Assembly (NCBI GenBank): GCA_030065205.1
Contig: JASJDN010000015.1
Span: 1-64,000 of the forward strand
Length of the DNA: 64,000 nucleotides
Direction: 5' to 3'
Origin: Crocosphaera sp.
GTDB taxonomy: Bacteria > Cyanobacteriota > Cyanobacteriia > Cyanobacteriales > Microcystaceae
Shown: positions 18,201 to 27,893 of the stretch, piece by piece
Layout: each line of letters starts with the position of its first letter
Position numbering within the stretch: the stretch's first letter is position 1
Made by a program: the position numbers and the translations under genes
Notes under the pieces: model-generated
Seen by the model: the letters and a program-made list of their open reading frames with translations, nothing else
Databases searched by the model: none
What the model was told of the DNA's origin: nothing

Positions 18201-18225
18201 AGCACTCGGAAGGTGAGAGTGCTAA
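18199..18225. promoter_or_regulatory. CIRCE operator
   Basis: TTAGCACTC, nine bases, GAGTGCTAA: a perfect CIRCE inverted repeat. It is the binding site of the heat-shock repressor HrcA, and it sits 52 bp before groES. Heat induction of this operon follows from established knowledge of the site. Confidence 0.96.
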
Positions 18226-18276
18226 ACTTTTGACACAAGCCCTCGACCCCATTATAACCATCAGGAGGATTCGTTC

Positions 18277-18588
18277 ATGGCAGCAGTTAGTATCAACGTC
18301 TCGACCCTTAAGCCCCTTGGCGATCGCGTTTTCGTTAAGGTTAGCCCCGCCGAAGAAAAAACCGCAGGGGGTATCTTACTTCCCGATAACGCCCAAGAAA
18401 AGCCCCAAATTGGTGAAGTTGTCGCCGTTGGACCTGGAAAACGTAACGACGATGGCAGTCGTTCTGAATTAGATGTCAAAGTGGGCGATAAAGTGCTTTA
18501 CTCCAAATATGCTGGCACTGATATCAAGCTATCTGGAGAAGACTACGTATTACTATCAGAAAAAGACATCCTCGCCTCCGTTGAGTAA
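18277..18588 (+). CDS. groES: co-chaperonin GroES
   Basis: The 103-aa protein is a complete Cpn10: [20 protein letters not shown] at the start, the mobile loop [17 protein letters not shown], and [13 protein letters not shown] near the end. It caps the GroEL ring during protein folding. AGGAGG upstream of the ATG sets the start. CIRCE lies upstream and groEL follows 74 bp downstream in the same operon. Other frames over this gene are shadows. Confidence 0.97.
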   Translation: MAAVSINVSTLKPLGDRVFVKVSPAEEKTAGGILLPDNAQEKPQIGEVVAVGPGKRNDDGSRSELDVKVGDKVLYSKYAGTDIKLSGEDYVLLSEKDILASVE

Positions 18589-18659
18589 TGAAAATTCGAG
18601 GCAACGCTTTATCGACTTCATTTATTTATTCATTCAGAATTGACCAAAAAGAGGCATAA

Positions 18660-20285
<1,626 letters not shown>

Positions 20286-20311
20286 ACCCTAAGTCATCTA
20301 AACTGAGTAAT

Positions 20312-20343
20312 TAACCCTGTCCTAATGAGGATAGGGTTTTTTT
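20312..20343 (+). terminator. rho-independent terminator of groESL
   Basis: AACCCTGTCCT and AGGATAGGGTT pair (one G-T) around AATG and are followed by T7. It lies 27 bp after the groEL stop. Confidence 0.85.
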
Positions 20344-20375
20344 ACCGAAAATTTGGGTTTAAAGCCCCGTCCCTT

Positions 20376-20513
20376 TCAGGACGGCTTTTCTAGGGTTTTA
20401 ATGTAATCTCTAAGAACTTCGGACATGGGAACTTGCTTGGATGCCGCATAAGACTTAAGGGTTTCGTACTCAATCTCAGACAGTAAAAGTTGTAGTCGTT
20501 TTGTTCTTGCCAT
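20376..20513 (-). CDS. 45-aa ribbon-helix-helix protein associated with TnpB-type elements
   Basis: The ATG at 20513 opens a 45-aa protein: MARTKRLQLLLSEIEYETLK followed by a SYAASKQVPMSEVLRDYIK segment. This is the beta-strand/helix/helix pattern of small MetJ/Arc/CopG-type DNA-binding proteins. Near-identical little genes commonly sit next to IS605-type tnpB genes in cyanobacteria. The stop codon is within the left hairpin of the element. It may dampen expression of the element; that is inference. Confidence 0.6.
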   Translation of the reverse strand: MARTKRLQLLLSEIEYETLKSYAASKQVPMSEVLRDYIKTLEKPS

Positions 20514-20569
20514 AATCTCTAAATATATGTATAATTAGAGTATAGCGGATAGGGTAATCAACCGCTCTA

Positions 20570-20870
20570 AAAACCCAGTCGCCTAATGGCAACGCACCTT
20601 GAAAACTCAGGCTATGGGGTTCTGCACAGAAAAGCTTGTACAGGTAAAAGCCTTCAGCATCAAGTACCAGACAAACCAAGTTTTCGGTTTTGAACTGTAG
20701 CGTAGGGCATACGCAAACAGACCTCTGAAATGGGGTAAACGTCTGAGGAGAGAATCGCCTCTGGGTTAAAGACTGAGAAGACTTTAATGTAAGCGAACTC
20801 GTTGAGTCAGAAATCTTATGCAGTGATGCTTAGAGAATCCACGCACTTATAGGGCGTGGAGTATGTCAAC
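20570..20870 (+). ncRNA. candidate orphan omegaRNA (TnpB guide scaffold)
   Basis: The stretch has no convincing reading frame but several pairings, ending in a CCACGC/GCGTGG stem and GGAGTATGTCAAC. In IS200/IS605 elements the omegaRNA is made from the right end and its guide is the flanking DNA just past it; here that would start at 20871 (TAACCATCTTCATTGT). The GCGTAGGGCATACGC segment at about 20700-20715 resembles GCGCTAGGGCATAGCG in the 3' part of the intact tnpB at 53.5 kb. Low certainty on the 5' boundary. Confidence 0.4.
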
Positions 20871-21243
20871 TAACCATCTTCATTGTATTTGGACGTTACC
20901 CCAAGGTGATGCTGAGTTTTCAACTCGTTGGCGTTTGGTTAAAAGTTGGTTTAGCCGTCGATGCGATCGCAAATATCAAGGAAACGTTTCAACTTCGAGA
21001 CAGAGTAAACAAGAGAGGGCTATCTGGCAAAGACGATTTTGGGAACATTTAATTCGAGATCAACAAGATTTTATTAATCATGTGGATTATATTCACTATA
21101 ATCCCGTGCATCATGGATTAGTTTCATCTCCGAAAGATTGGGAATATTCCAGTTTTCATCGTTATGTGCAGCGCGGTATTTATGATGTTGACTGGGGAAG
21201 TTCAGAAATCCTTGTTTTTGATGTTTTTGTTGGGATGGAATAG
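20871..21243 (+). pseudogene. REP-associated tyrosine transposase (RAYT), N-terminus missing
   Basis: The sequence begins directly with the HUH metal site, NHLHCIWTLPQGDAEFSTRW, and continues through IWQRRFWEHLIRDQQDF and YIHYNPVHHGLVSSPKDWEY, the C-terminal part of TnpA_REP proteins including the region with the catalytic Tyr. Roughly the first 80 residues of the family are absent. The apparent start ATG at 20863 is inside the right end of the preceding IS605-type element, so the open frame is a fusion. RAYTs handle single-stranded REP palindromes; this one is presumably dead. Confidence 0.75.
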
Positions 21244-21251
21244 TTCATGAT

Positions 21252-21276
21252 ATTGTTGGGTTTCGTTCCTCAACCC
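21252..21276. repeat. interspersed hairpin repeat
   Basis: GTTGGGTT and AACCCAAC pair around TCGTTCCTC, the well-known wording of a frequent cyanobacterial intergenic repeat. It directly follows the RAYT fragment, a family known to mobilise such palindromes, but no direct link can be shown. Confidence 0.6.
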
Positions 21277-21324
21277 AACCTACAAGATTTGCCATCGCAC
21301 TACTTTGTAAGTTTTAACCCCTAA

Positions 21325-21528
21325 ATGCTAATGAGAAAATCAACTTCGTCCAAACTTTCCCCCATTACCCTAGCTTTGAGCATATCTGTGCTAATCACTC
21401 TAAGTACCTATATTCTAAGGAGTTTGGGAATCTTAGGTTTTATTCCAGGAAGCGTTATTTTACTGCTGATCACCATTTCAATGTTCTTGGGAATTTTTTA
21501 TGGTATTTCCCTAACCCGCCGTTTCTAG
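21325..21528 (+). CDS. small two-helix membrane protein
   Basis: The 67-aa product has two hydrophobic helices (ITLALSISVLITLSTYIL and GSVILLLITISMFLGIFYGI) and a basic C-terminus (SLTRRF). I do not recognise a named family. The second codon pair ATGCTAATGAGA offers two starts three codons apart. It precedes a 305-aa membrane-linked hypothetical on the same strand by 121 bp. Confidence 0.5.
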   Translation: MLMRKSTSSKLSPITLALSISVLITLSTYILRSLGILGFIPGSVILLLITISMFLGIFYGISLTRRF

Positions 21529-21649
21529 GATAAAAAGACCAAATCCTGATAATATAGAGTTCTTTGACATTTAGATATTTATAAATGGTGAAGCGATAGT
21601 GCATAATGACATCAGTTTTGCCCATTACTTCTAGAGAACACCAGAAATT

Positions 21650-22567
21650 ATGACTGGAAAAGTATTCGATGGTAATCCAACTCCGGCTGCCTTTCTCATC
21701 CTAATCCTTCCCTTGGCTGCAGTAATCGTCCTTCTGTACAAAGCTTGGATATGGGTATTAGGATTTGTTGCCTTAATTATTGTCTGGAAACTGGTGGACA
21801 ATTATCAATGGCAACAGTGGAGTGCCAAGATTAACCCCATTTTTAACCAATTACTCCAAGAAAATCAGGGAAAAATTACCCCGATGGATTTATCCCTCAA
21901 AGCCAATTTAAGCGCAGGCAGTGCTAAACGCTTTTTGGCTAGAAAAGCAGAGGAATTTAGCGCAACTTCAAAAGAGTTACCAGAACAAGGAAAGGTATAT
22001 TATTTCATTACTGCAAGTACCTTGGGCAGTATCCTCGACGATAGTGAACCAATGGCCGAGGAACCCGATGAACCTGAAACCTTTGATGGTGAGGACGATG
22101 ATGATGACATCGATACCCCTCAAAGCAATCAGAGCGAATCCACCCCTTCTGAGGTGTCTTCGACTCCATCCAATTCCTCTCTATCCAGTCCTTTTGCTCA
22201 GTTAGCAGCCCTTAAAGAAGAACGACAACAAAACAATCAAGAGCAGAACGAACCCACTTCTACCCCAGAAACATCCACCGTTTCAGAAGCCAGCGAAACC
22301 ATTAGACCCCTTGACCCAGGCCCACCCCCCACTACTCCTGAGCAGGAAGACCCCTCTGCTGAGAGTCCAAAAAAAGAAAAATTTACGTTGATTCAATCCG
22401 ATTTGGCTAAACGCTTAGATACCACCCCCAGTACCATTGGTCGTCGTAAAACCGATGCTAGTTTTGGCGAATGGAGTCAAAGCAAAGATCCTGAAGGTAT
22501 TGCTTGGAAATATCTCAGAAAGTCTAAGGTCTTTATTCCTGTTGATCCTGATAAGCGTTATATCTGA
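21650..22567 (+). CDS. hypothetical protein with N-terminal membrane helices and two DNA-binding-like segments
   Basis: The 305-aa protein starts with two hydrophobic helices (about residues 12-50). A helical segment at about 70-120 (QGKITPMDLSLKANLSAGSA KRFL) looks like a winged-helix fold, then comes a long acidic, Ser/Pro/Gln-rich linker (about 125-245), and finally LIQSDLAKRLDTTPSTIGRR, which has the look of a helix-turn-helix. I do not recognise a characterised family. A membrane-tethered regulator is conceivable but unproven. Confidence 0.5.
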   Translation: MTGKVFDGNPTPAAFLILILPLAAVIVLLYKAWIWVLGFVALIIVWKLVDNYQWQQWSAKINPIFNQLLQENQGKITPMDLSLKANLSAGSAKRFLARKAEEFSATSKELPEQGKVYYFITASTLGSILDDSEPMAEEPDEPETFDGEDDDDDIDTPQSNQSESTPSEVSSTPSNSSLSSPFAQLAALKEERQQNNQEQNEPTSTPETSTVSEASETIRPLDPGPPPTTPEQEDPSAESPKKEKFTLIQSDLAKRLDTTPSTIGRRKTDASFGEWSQSKDPEGIAWKYLRKSKVFIPVDPDKRYI

Positions 22568-22570
22568 TGG

Positions 22571-22679
22571 AGAGCAGAGGGAGCAGAGGGCGCAGAGGGC
22601 GCAGAGGGAGCAGGGGGAGCAGGGGGAGCAGGGGGAGACTGGGAGCAGGGGGAGACTGGGAGCAGGGGGAGACTGGGAG
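22571..22679. repeat. G-rich minisatellite
   Basis: Degenerate tandem units of GAGCAGAGGGCGC / GAGCAGGGG change to three copies of a 17-bp unit GAGACTGGGAGCAGGGG. The array starts 4 bp after the stop of the preceding gene. Frames through it give only Ser/Leu/Cys/Pro repeats and are not genes. Mixed unit types show recurrent slippage. Confidence 0.9.
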
Positions 22680-22890
22680 AAATGATTGATATATCTTCCC
22701 CCCATCACCCCATCACCTGATCACTTCCCACACTCCCCCTGGATCAAGGGATACTTTTACCTCCAAAAATAGAATGTCCCCTCTGATCCCTAAGCCGTTG
22801 TCCTGCAAATTAAAGGTTAATTTGTCAAATATGAAGCTTTGTTAAGAATTTAGTTAAATAGGAACAAAAGTTGATATATTAATAATTGAA
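22680..22890. other. intergenic stretch without gene
   Basis: A C-rich part (CACTTCCCACACTCCCCCTGG) mirrors the G-rich cores seen in other repeats of the window. The remainder is AT-rich and may contain the promoter for the downstream RNA/kinase transcript (TTGATA and TATATT-like hexamers near 22870). No reading frame is supported. Confidence 0.4.
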
Positions 22891-22895
22891 GCAAG

Positions 22896-23163
22896 TAAAG
22901 CTTCCCTGGCAGATCAAACAGCCCAGTGAAAGTCCAAATAAAAACCAAGAGGTAAGTAAACGCTGTTTAAACTAACGTCTGTCTCGTATCCAACAACAAC
23001 ACCCAATCCGAAAACGGATAATTCCTCAAATGGGTAAATAGGAAGCACTACCACAGAGTGAGCTTAGAGAGTGGAGAGAAAAGGTAAGCTCGTGTTAGGT
23101 ATCTTCAGATAGTATCAACAAAGAGAGGAATGAAGCCGCAGAGTAGGGCTTGGGTGTTGTTTG
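22896..23163 (+). ncRNA. candidate structured RNA or long 5' leader of the sensor kinase
   Basis: No coding frame, but dense pairing. A 12-bp perfect long-range helix joins AACAACACCCAA (22995-23006) to TTGGGTGTTGTT (23150-23161). Inside it lie hairpins ATCCG/CGGAT (23006-23019), TTCCT/AGGAA (23022-23044), CACT/AGTG (23046-23060), AGCTTA/TAAGCT (23061-23090) and AGCC/GGCT (23134-23150). Upstream, AAACAGC (22916-22922) pairs with GCTGTTT (22962-22968). This looks like a multi-branched RNA ending 87 bp before the kinase start. I could not match it to 6S, tmRNA, RNase P, SRP or any riboswitch class I know. An inverted-repeat element is the alternative. Confidence 0.45.
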
Positions 23164-23249
23164 TTATATTAAGTAATTAATTTATCTAATTTTAGTGATT
23201 GAGGTTACACTATAAATAGGATTATGTTTTCCCTTAATAGGGTTTCCTT

Positions 23250-26200
23250 ATGTCAGCTAAGTCCCATGACCAAGCCACAGCTAAACCACAAGCTTTAATA
23301 GCAATTATTCGGCAAATTTATGAAGGGAGAGAATTAGAATCGATTTGCTACCTAGTTGCGATTAAGCTCAAACGATTACTCAAGATAGATGCAGTATTCG
23401 TCTATGAATTTGGGGGGAGTTTTTGGGGGAATAACGGACAATCACCTAATTGGTCTGGTAAGCAAAATAAGCAAAACATCAATTTAGAACAAAGCCTAGA
23501 GGAACTGTATCATAAACAGCAGACATCGTATCATATCTTATCAGAAGATTTTAAAGACTATATAGAAATCGGAGAGCAGATCACTCAACTAATCGTTCCC
23601 ATTCTATGCAAAGAAAAAGCATGGGGACTATTAATTATTGATCACCGTTCACAATTGCGTCAATGGCAACCAGAAGACACCGACTGGGTGCAGCAAGTTG
23701 CTTTTCATCTTAGTATTGCAGTGGAACGCTATCGGATGCACCAAAAACAAAAACAGCACGAGGAAATTCTGGAGCAAGCGGTTGAAACAGCCATAGAACG
23801 ACAAACCACCATTGCTAATATTATTGACAAAATTCGTCGCTCCCTCAATATCGAGACCATTTTAACCACCGCTACCCGAGAAACGCGAACACTCCTCAAA
23901 TGCGATCGTGTGGCGGTATATCGCTTCAATACTGATTATAGCGGAGAATTTATTGCCGAGTCCGTGTCACCCAGTTGGCGATCGCTAATTCAAAAAGAAG
24001 AGAAAGATAGTGATAACAATAAAAATATTCAAGACTGCACCATTACCCTCTTAAACAATCTAGAGTTAAGCGACACTTACTTACAAGAAACCCAAGCAGC
24101 CATTTTTAACCCTCAAGACTTGTTTCGGGTGTGTAACGATATTTATCAAGCCGACTTTTCTCAATGTTATCGACAACTCTTAGAAAGATACCAAGCGAGA
24201 GCCTATATTATTGTCGCTATTTATAAAAATAATTCCCTTTGGGGACTATTTGCGGCCTATCAAAATAATGGTCCGAGGAACTGGAATACCACAGAAATCA
24301 ATTTTATGGTGCAAGTAGGGGTGAATTTAGGCATTGCCTTACAACAAGGGGATCTTTTAGCCAAAACCCAACAACACGAACAACAACTGCAAAACGCCTT
24401 AGAAACCGCCCTAAAACAACAGGCCGATACTTTAATTAAAATCAATGAAAAAGAGCGATCGCTAGGGCTAGTTATTGATAAAATTCGTCAAACCCTAGAC
24501 TTAAATACCATCTTTCAAACCGCCACCACAGAAGCACAAAAACTCTTAGGGGTAGAACACATTGTTATCTATCAGTTTGACCCAAGTTATGGGGGAACAT
24601 TCATTTTTGAATCGGAACCTGGGGACTTTGTTTCCTTTGCTGGGGTAACTTGGAACGATGACTATCTCCAAGAAACCGAAGGGGGACGATTTCAAAATAA
24701 TGAATCTTGTATTATTAATGATATTCAACAGGATCACCGCTTTGCTGATTGTCATCGGCGAATCTTAGAAAGTTTTGGCGTGAGATCCTTAGCCATTGTC
24801 CCTTTATTTCAAGGGTCGCAACTGTGGGGACTGTTAGCGGCCTTTGAACATAGTCGTCCCCGACAATGGGAACATGAAGACATTCACCTCTTAAAACGAG
24901 TTGCCCATCATATTAGTGTGGGTTTGCAGCAAAGTTTTCAGATACAACAAATTGAAGACTATGGCCACGAACAGGCAATGATGGTTCAACAAGAAAGGGC
25001 CTTAGGGGAAGTCATTGATAAAATTCGTCGGACATTAGATTTAGGGACAATTTTCCAAACCGCTGTCACAGAAGTGCGTCAACTTTTACAAGCTGATCGA
25101 GTGGCTATTTTTAAGTTTGATCCTGACTCAGAGTTTGCCTTAGCCGAATTAATTTCAGAAGATGTGGCCCCAGGTTATCCCTGTGCTTTACAAGAACAAG
25201 TAGAAGATCATTGCTTTACTAAATATAAAGGCCCCTATTATCAACAGGGTCATGTTTTTACCATTAATGACCTTTCTAAAGCCAACTTACTCGACTGTCA
25301 TCGTCAAATTTTAGAACGGTTCCAGGTGAAAGCGAATATGGTAGCCCCTTTGTTGATCAAAGATGAACTTTGGGGGTTAATCTGTATTCATCAATGTTCA
25401 TCCCCTCGTCAATGGAAACCTCTAGAAAAAGGGTTTATTACCAAAATTGCTACCCATCTCAGTGTCGGTATTCAACAAGCGGCGTTACTCAAAGAAAGTC
25501 AACACCGTTATCGTGTCCTGGAAAGAACCTTAAAACAAGTTCAAGTTCAAAAAGAACATTTAGCCGAGATAGCTAGCCAAGAGAAGGCTTTAGCGCGGGT
25601 GATTGAGCGAATTCGTCAAAGTTTGAAGTTAGACTCGATTTTTGCGTCTACCACCGAAGAAGTCAGAGCAATATTAAACTGCGATCGCGTGGTAGTTTAT
25701 CGTTTTTGGGAAAATTGGGGAGGGGAATTTTTATATGAGTCCGTTGGGGAAGGTTGGAAACCCTTGATTGGTAATTCAGCGGAAAAACCCGTATGGGAAG
25801 ACAGCTATCTTCAAGATACCCAAGGAGGACGTTACCGTAATCAAGAAATTTTATCAGTGAACGATATTAGTACGGCAGAGTTAACCCCTTGTCATCGCGA
25901 GCTTTTACAGCAGTTTCAGGTTAGAGCGTTACTGACGGTTCCTGTATTTGTGGGGGAAAAACTTTGGGGAATTTTAGGCGTTTATGACAACCAAAAACCC
26001 CGATATTGGTATAAGCGAGAAATTGAGTTAATTAAGCAGATCGCTAACCAGTTAGGGGTTGCTGTTTATCAAAGCGAGTTATTGAGACAAACGCAGCAAC
26101 AGTCAGACATTCTACAAAGTACCTTAGCGGATCTCAATGCCATTGTTGATAATTTGGGAGATGGTTTATTGGTGGTGGATATTGACGGTAAAATCACCCG

Positions 26201-27197
26201 CTACAATCCTAGTTTACTGTCTATGTTTACTGTTACATCCTCTTTATTAGGAGAACAAGTTCTCGATATTTTCCCGACTGAGTTATCTTCGTTACTGGAG
26301 AGGGAAAACTTAGACCAAAACAAGGTGATCACAGCCGAAATTCCTTTATCTAATGATCGGATTGGTCAAGCATTAGCGAGTAATATTATTAAAGAAAAAG
26401 GAAAGGCTGAAGATGAATACATTGGGGTTGTTATTTTAATTCGAGATATTACCAAAGAACGGGAAATTGAACGAATGAAACACAATTTTTTGTCGATGGT
26501 TTCCCACGAATTACGCACTCCATTGACTTCGATTGTTGGGTTTTCTTCTTTAGTTCGCGACAAACTCAATAATGTTATTTTTCCCAAACTAGGAGAAGAC
26601 GATAGCAAGGTTAATAAAGCAGTTGAACGGATTCAACAAAACTTAGATATTGTGGTGTTTGAGTCAGAAAGATTAACTAAATTAGTTAATGATTTCTTGG
26701 ACATGACGAAAATTGAATCAGGAAAAATAATCTTGAATTTATTTCCAGTTCAACCCAATACCGTTTTAAATTGGGCGATCGCTTCTACTGCTCCTTTATT
26801 TGAACCTTCTCCTGTGGAATTAATGGAAGATTTTTCTGAGGATTTACCTGCCATTTTAGGAGATGAAGATCGGTTAATTCAAGTGTTTGTGAATTTAATT
26901 TCTAATGGGTTCAAGTTCACAGAAACAGGGTCTGTTACCTGTCATGCTAAAGCAGATCACGACAATTTGTTGATTTCGATCACCGACACAGGCATTGGTA
27001 TCGCCGAAGATGATTATAGTAAAGTTTTTGAACCGTTTCAACAAGTGGGTAATATTTTAACCGACAAACCACCAGGAACGGGATTAGGTTTATCCATTTC
27101 TAAACAGATTATCGAACAACATGGAGGGAAAATTTGGTTTACTAGCGAAGTCGGAAAAGGAACTACCTTTTTTGTCAGTTTACCCTTAGCAAAATAA
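23250..27197 (+). CDS. five-GAF hybrid-type sensor histidine kinase, probable cyanobacteriochrome
   Basis: The 1315-aa soluble kinase has five GAF domains (about residues 20-160, 200-380, 400-565, 590-750, 785-950), a PAS domain (about 965-1070), HisKA with the phospho-acceptor in VSHELRTPL (His1086), and HATPase with DTGIGI and GTGLGLSISKQI. GAF4 carries DHCF (Asp653-Cys655), the DXCF signature of dual-Cys cyanobacteriochromes, and the canonical bilin Cys followed by His (Cys683-His684). GAF2, 3 and 5 also keep a Cys at the canonical place (Cys306-Tyr, Cys501-His, Cys881-His). Bilin binding, especially by GAF4, is thus plausible but not proven. Receiver and diguanylate cyclase genes follow on the same strand. 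Confidence 0.88.
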   Translation: MSAKSHDQATAKPQALIAIIRQIYEGRELESICYLVAIKLKRLLKIDAVFVYEFGGSFWGNNGQSPNWSGKQNKQNINLEQSLEELYHKQQTSYHILSEDFKDYIEIGEQITQLIVPILCKEKAWGLLIIDHRSQLRQWQPEDTDWVQQVAFHLSIAVERYRMHQKQKQHEEILEQAVETAIERQTTIANIIDKIRRSLNIETILTTATRETRTLLKCDRVAVYRFNTDYSGEFIAESVSPSWRSLIQKEEKDSDNNKNIQDCTITLLNNLELSDTYLQETQAAIFNPQDLFRVCNDIYQADFSQCYRQLLERYQARAYIIVAIYKNNSLWGLFAAYQNNGPRNWNTTEINFMVQVGVNLGIALQQGDLLAKTQQHEQQLQNALETALKQQADTLIKINEKERSLGLVIDKIRQTLDLNTIFQTATTEAQKLLGVEHIVIYQFDPSYGGTFIFESEPGDFVSFAGVTWNDDYLQETEGGRFQNNESCIINDIQQDHRFADCHRRILESFGVRSLAIVPLFQGSQLWGLLAAFEHSRPRQWEHEDIHLLKRVAHHISVGLQQSFQIQQIEDYGHEQAMMVQQERALGEVIDKIRRTLDLGTIFQTAVTEVRQLLQADRVAIFKFDPDSEFALAELISEDVAPGYPCALQEQVEDHCFTKYKGPYYQQGHVFTINDLSKANLLDCHRQILERFQVKANMVAPLLIKDELWGLICIHQCSSPRQWKPLEKGFITKIATHLSVGIQQAALLKESQHRYRVLERTLKQVQVQKEHLAEIASQEKALARVIERIRQSLKLDSIFASTTEEVRAILNCDRVVVYRFWENWGGEFLYESVGEGWKPLIGNSAEKPVWEDSYLQDTQGGRYRNQEILSVNDISTAELTPCHRELLQQFQVRALLTVPVFVGEKLWGILGVYDNQKPRYWYKREIELIKQIANQLGVAVYQSELLRQTQQQSDILQSTLADLNAIVDNLGDGLLVVDIDGKITRYNPSLLSMFTVTSSLLGEQVLDIFPTELSSLLERENLDQNKVITAEIPLSNDRIGQALASNIIKEKGKAEDEYIGVVILIRDITKEREIERMKHNFLSMVSHELRTPLTSIVGFSSLVRDKLNNVIFPKLGEDDSKVNKAVERIQQNLDIVVFESERLTKLVNDFLDMTKIESGKIILNLFPVQPNTVLNWAIASTAPLFEPSPVELMEDFSEDLPAILGDEDRLIQVFVNLISNGFKFTETGSVTCHAKADHDNLLISITDTGIGIAEDDYSKVFEPFQQVGNILTDKPPGTGLGLSISKQIIEQHGGKIWFTSEVGKGTTFFVSLPLAK

Positions 27198-27475
27198 CAT
27201 TTAAGTTGGCAAGGGGTCATCATTGTTTTTAATGTTAATATAGAAGTTAAAGTCAGGTTAAATTTGGGTTTAGTTAAAAAACATACTAAGTTTTTTATTG
27301 TGAATAATGACAATTATTCTTATTTAATTTCAACCATTTAATAACTAAATAATACAACCTTGATATTGGGTTATATTTAACTACCTAATGTCTATATTTT
27401 GGTATATTTTTTTACCTTCAGTAATCTTATTTTGCTCCTAAAGCCTTGAGAAACACTTAATTTTAAATAATAAGA

Positions 27476-27859
27476 ATGAAAAAAATTTTAATCGTTGATG
27501 ATGAGCCTAATATTCTAATTTTAATGGAACAGATTTTAGAGGAATTAGAAGACGAAGGGGTATCAATTTTAACAGCAATTAATGGAGAACAGGCATTAGA
27601 AATTATTAAAAAAGAAGAACCTGATTTAGTATTTTTGGATGTAATGATACCTCATATTAGTGGACTGGAAGTGTGTGAAACTGTCAAAAATGATAGTCAT
27701 CTTTGCCATATTCACATTATTTTGCTAACGGCCAGGGGACAAAGCTTTGATGAAGAAAGTGGAATGAAAGCAGGTGCCGATCTTTACATGACTAAACCCT
27801 TTCGTCCCAGAGAAGTATTATTAAAGTCTCAAGAGATTTTAGGAATCCATCAAGTATAA
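27476..27859 (+). CDS. single-domain response regulator
   Basis: The 127-aa protein is a stand-alone receiver: acidic pocket in ILIVDDEPN, phospho-acceptor Asp55 in LVFLDVMIP, conserved Thr in HIILLTARG and Lys in YMTKPFRP. With no output domain it would act by protein contact or in a phosphorelay. It lies 279 bp after the kinase gene and 35 bp before the diguanylate cyclase gene, so it is likely co-transcribed with the cyclase and a natural partner for both. Confidence 0.92.
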   Translation: MKKILIVDDEPNILILMEQILEELEDEGVSILTAINGEQALEIIKKEEPDLVFLDVMIPHISGLEVCETVKNDSHLCHIHIILLTARGQSFDEESGMKAGADLYMTKPFRPREVLLKSQEILGIHQV

Positions 27860-27893
27860 TAAAAATAGACTCACTCTTCTCCGTCACTTTATC

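Larger units (their letters stand above)
20343..20870 (+). mobile_element. IS200/IS605-type remnant: RHH gene plus omegaRNA-like right end, no tnpB
   Basis: The left part has a hairpin CCGTCC...GGACGG (about 20368-20383) overlapping the end of a small RHH gene on the minus strand. The right end carries CCACGC...GCGTGG followed by GGAGTATGTCAAC (20858-20870), and those 13 bases are identical to the right end of the intact TnpB element at 54797-54809. No transposase frame lies between, so the element has lost tnpB or was built without it. Beyond 20870 the sequence switches abruptly to a REP-associated transposase fragment. The left boundary is uncertain. Confidence 0.55.

Noticed and set aside
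18230-18258. Consensus promoter TTGACA-17-TATAAC before groES
   Set aside because: It would place the transcript start inside the ribosome site and downstream of CIRCE, so a more upstream promoter is favoured; kept only as an alternative.
22571-22679. CRISPR array
   Set aside because: Units are short, contiguous and degenerate with no unique spacers; no cas genes in the window.
22995-23161. Retron msr/msd with a1/a2 inverted repeats
   Set aside because: A 12-bp outer helix around a folded RNA fits the shape, but no reverse transcriptase gene is nearby; the next gene is a histidine kinase.
26366-26608. Antisense frames inside the kinase gene
   Set aside because: Shadow frames opposite a strongly supported coding sequence; no start context or family match.
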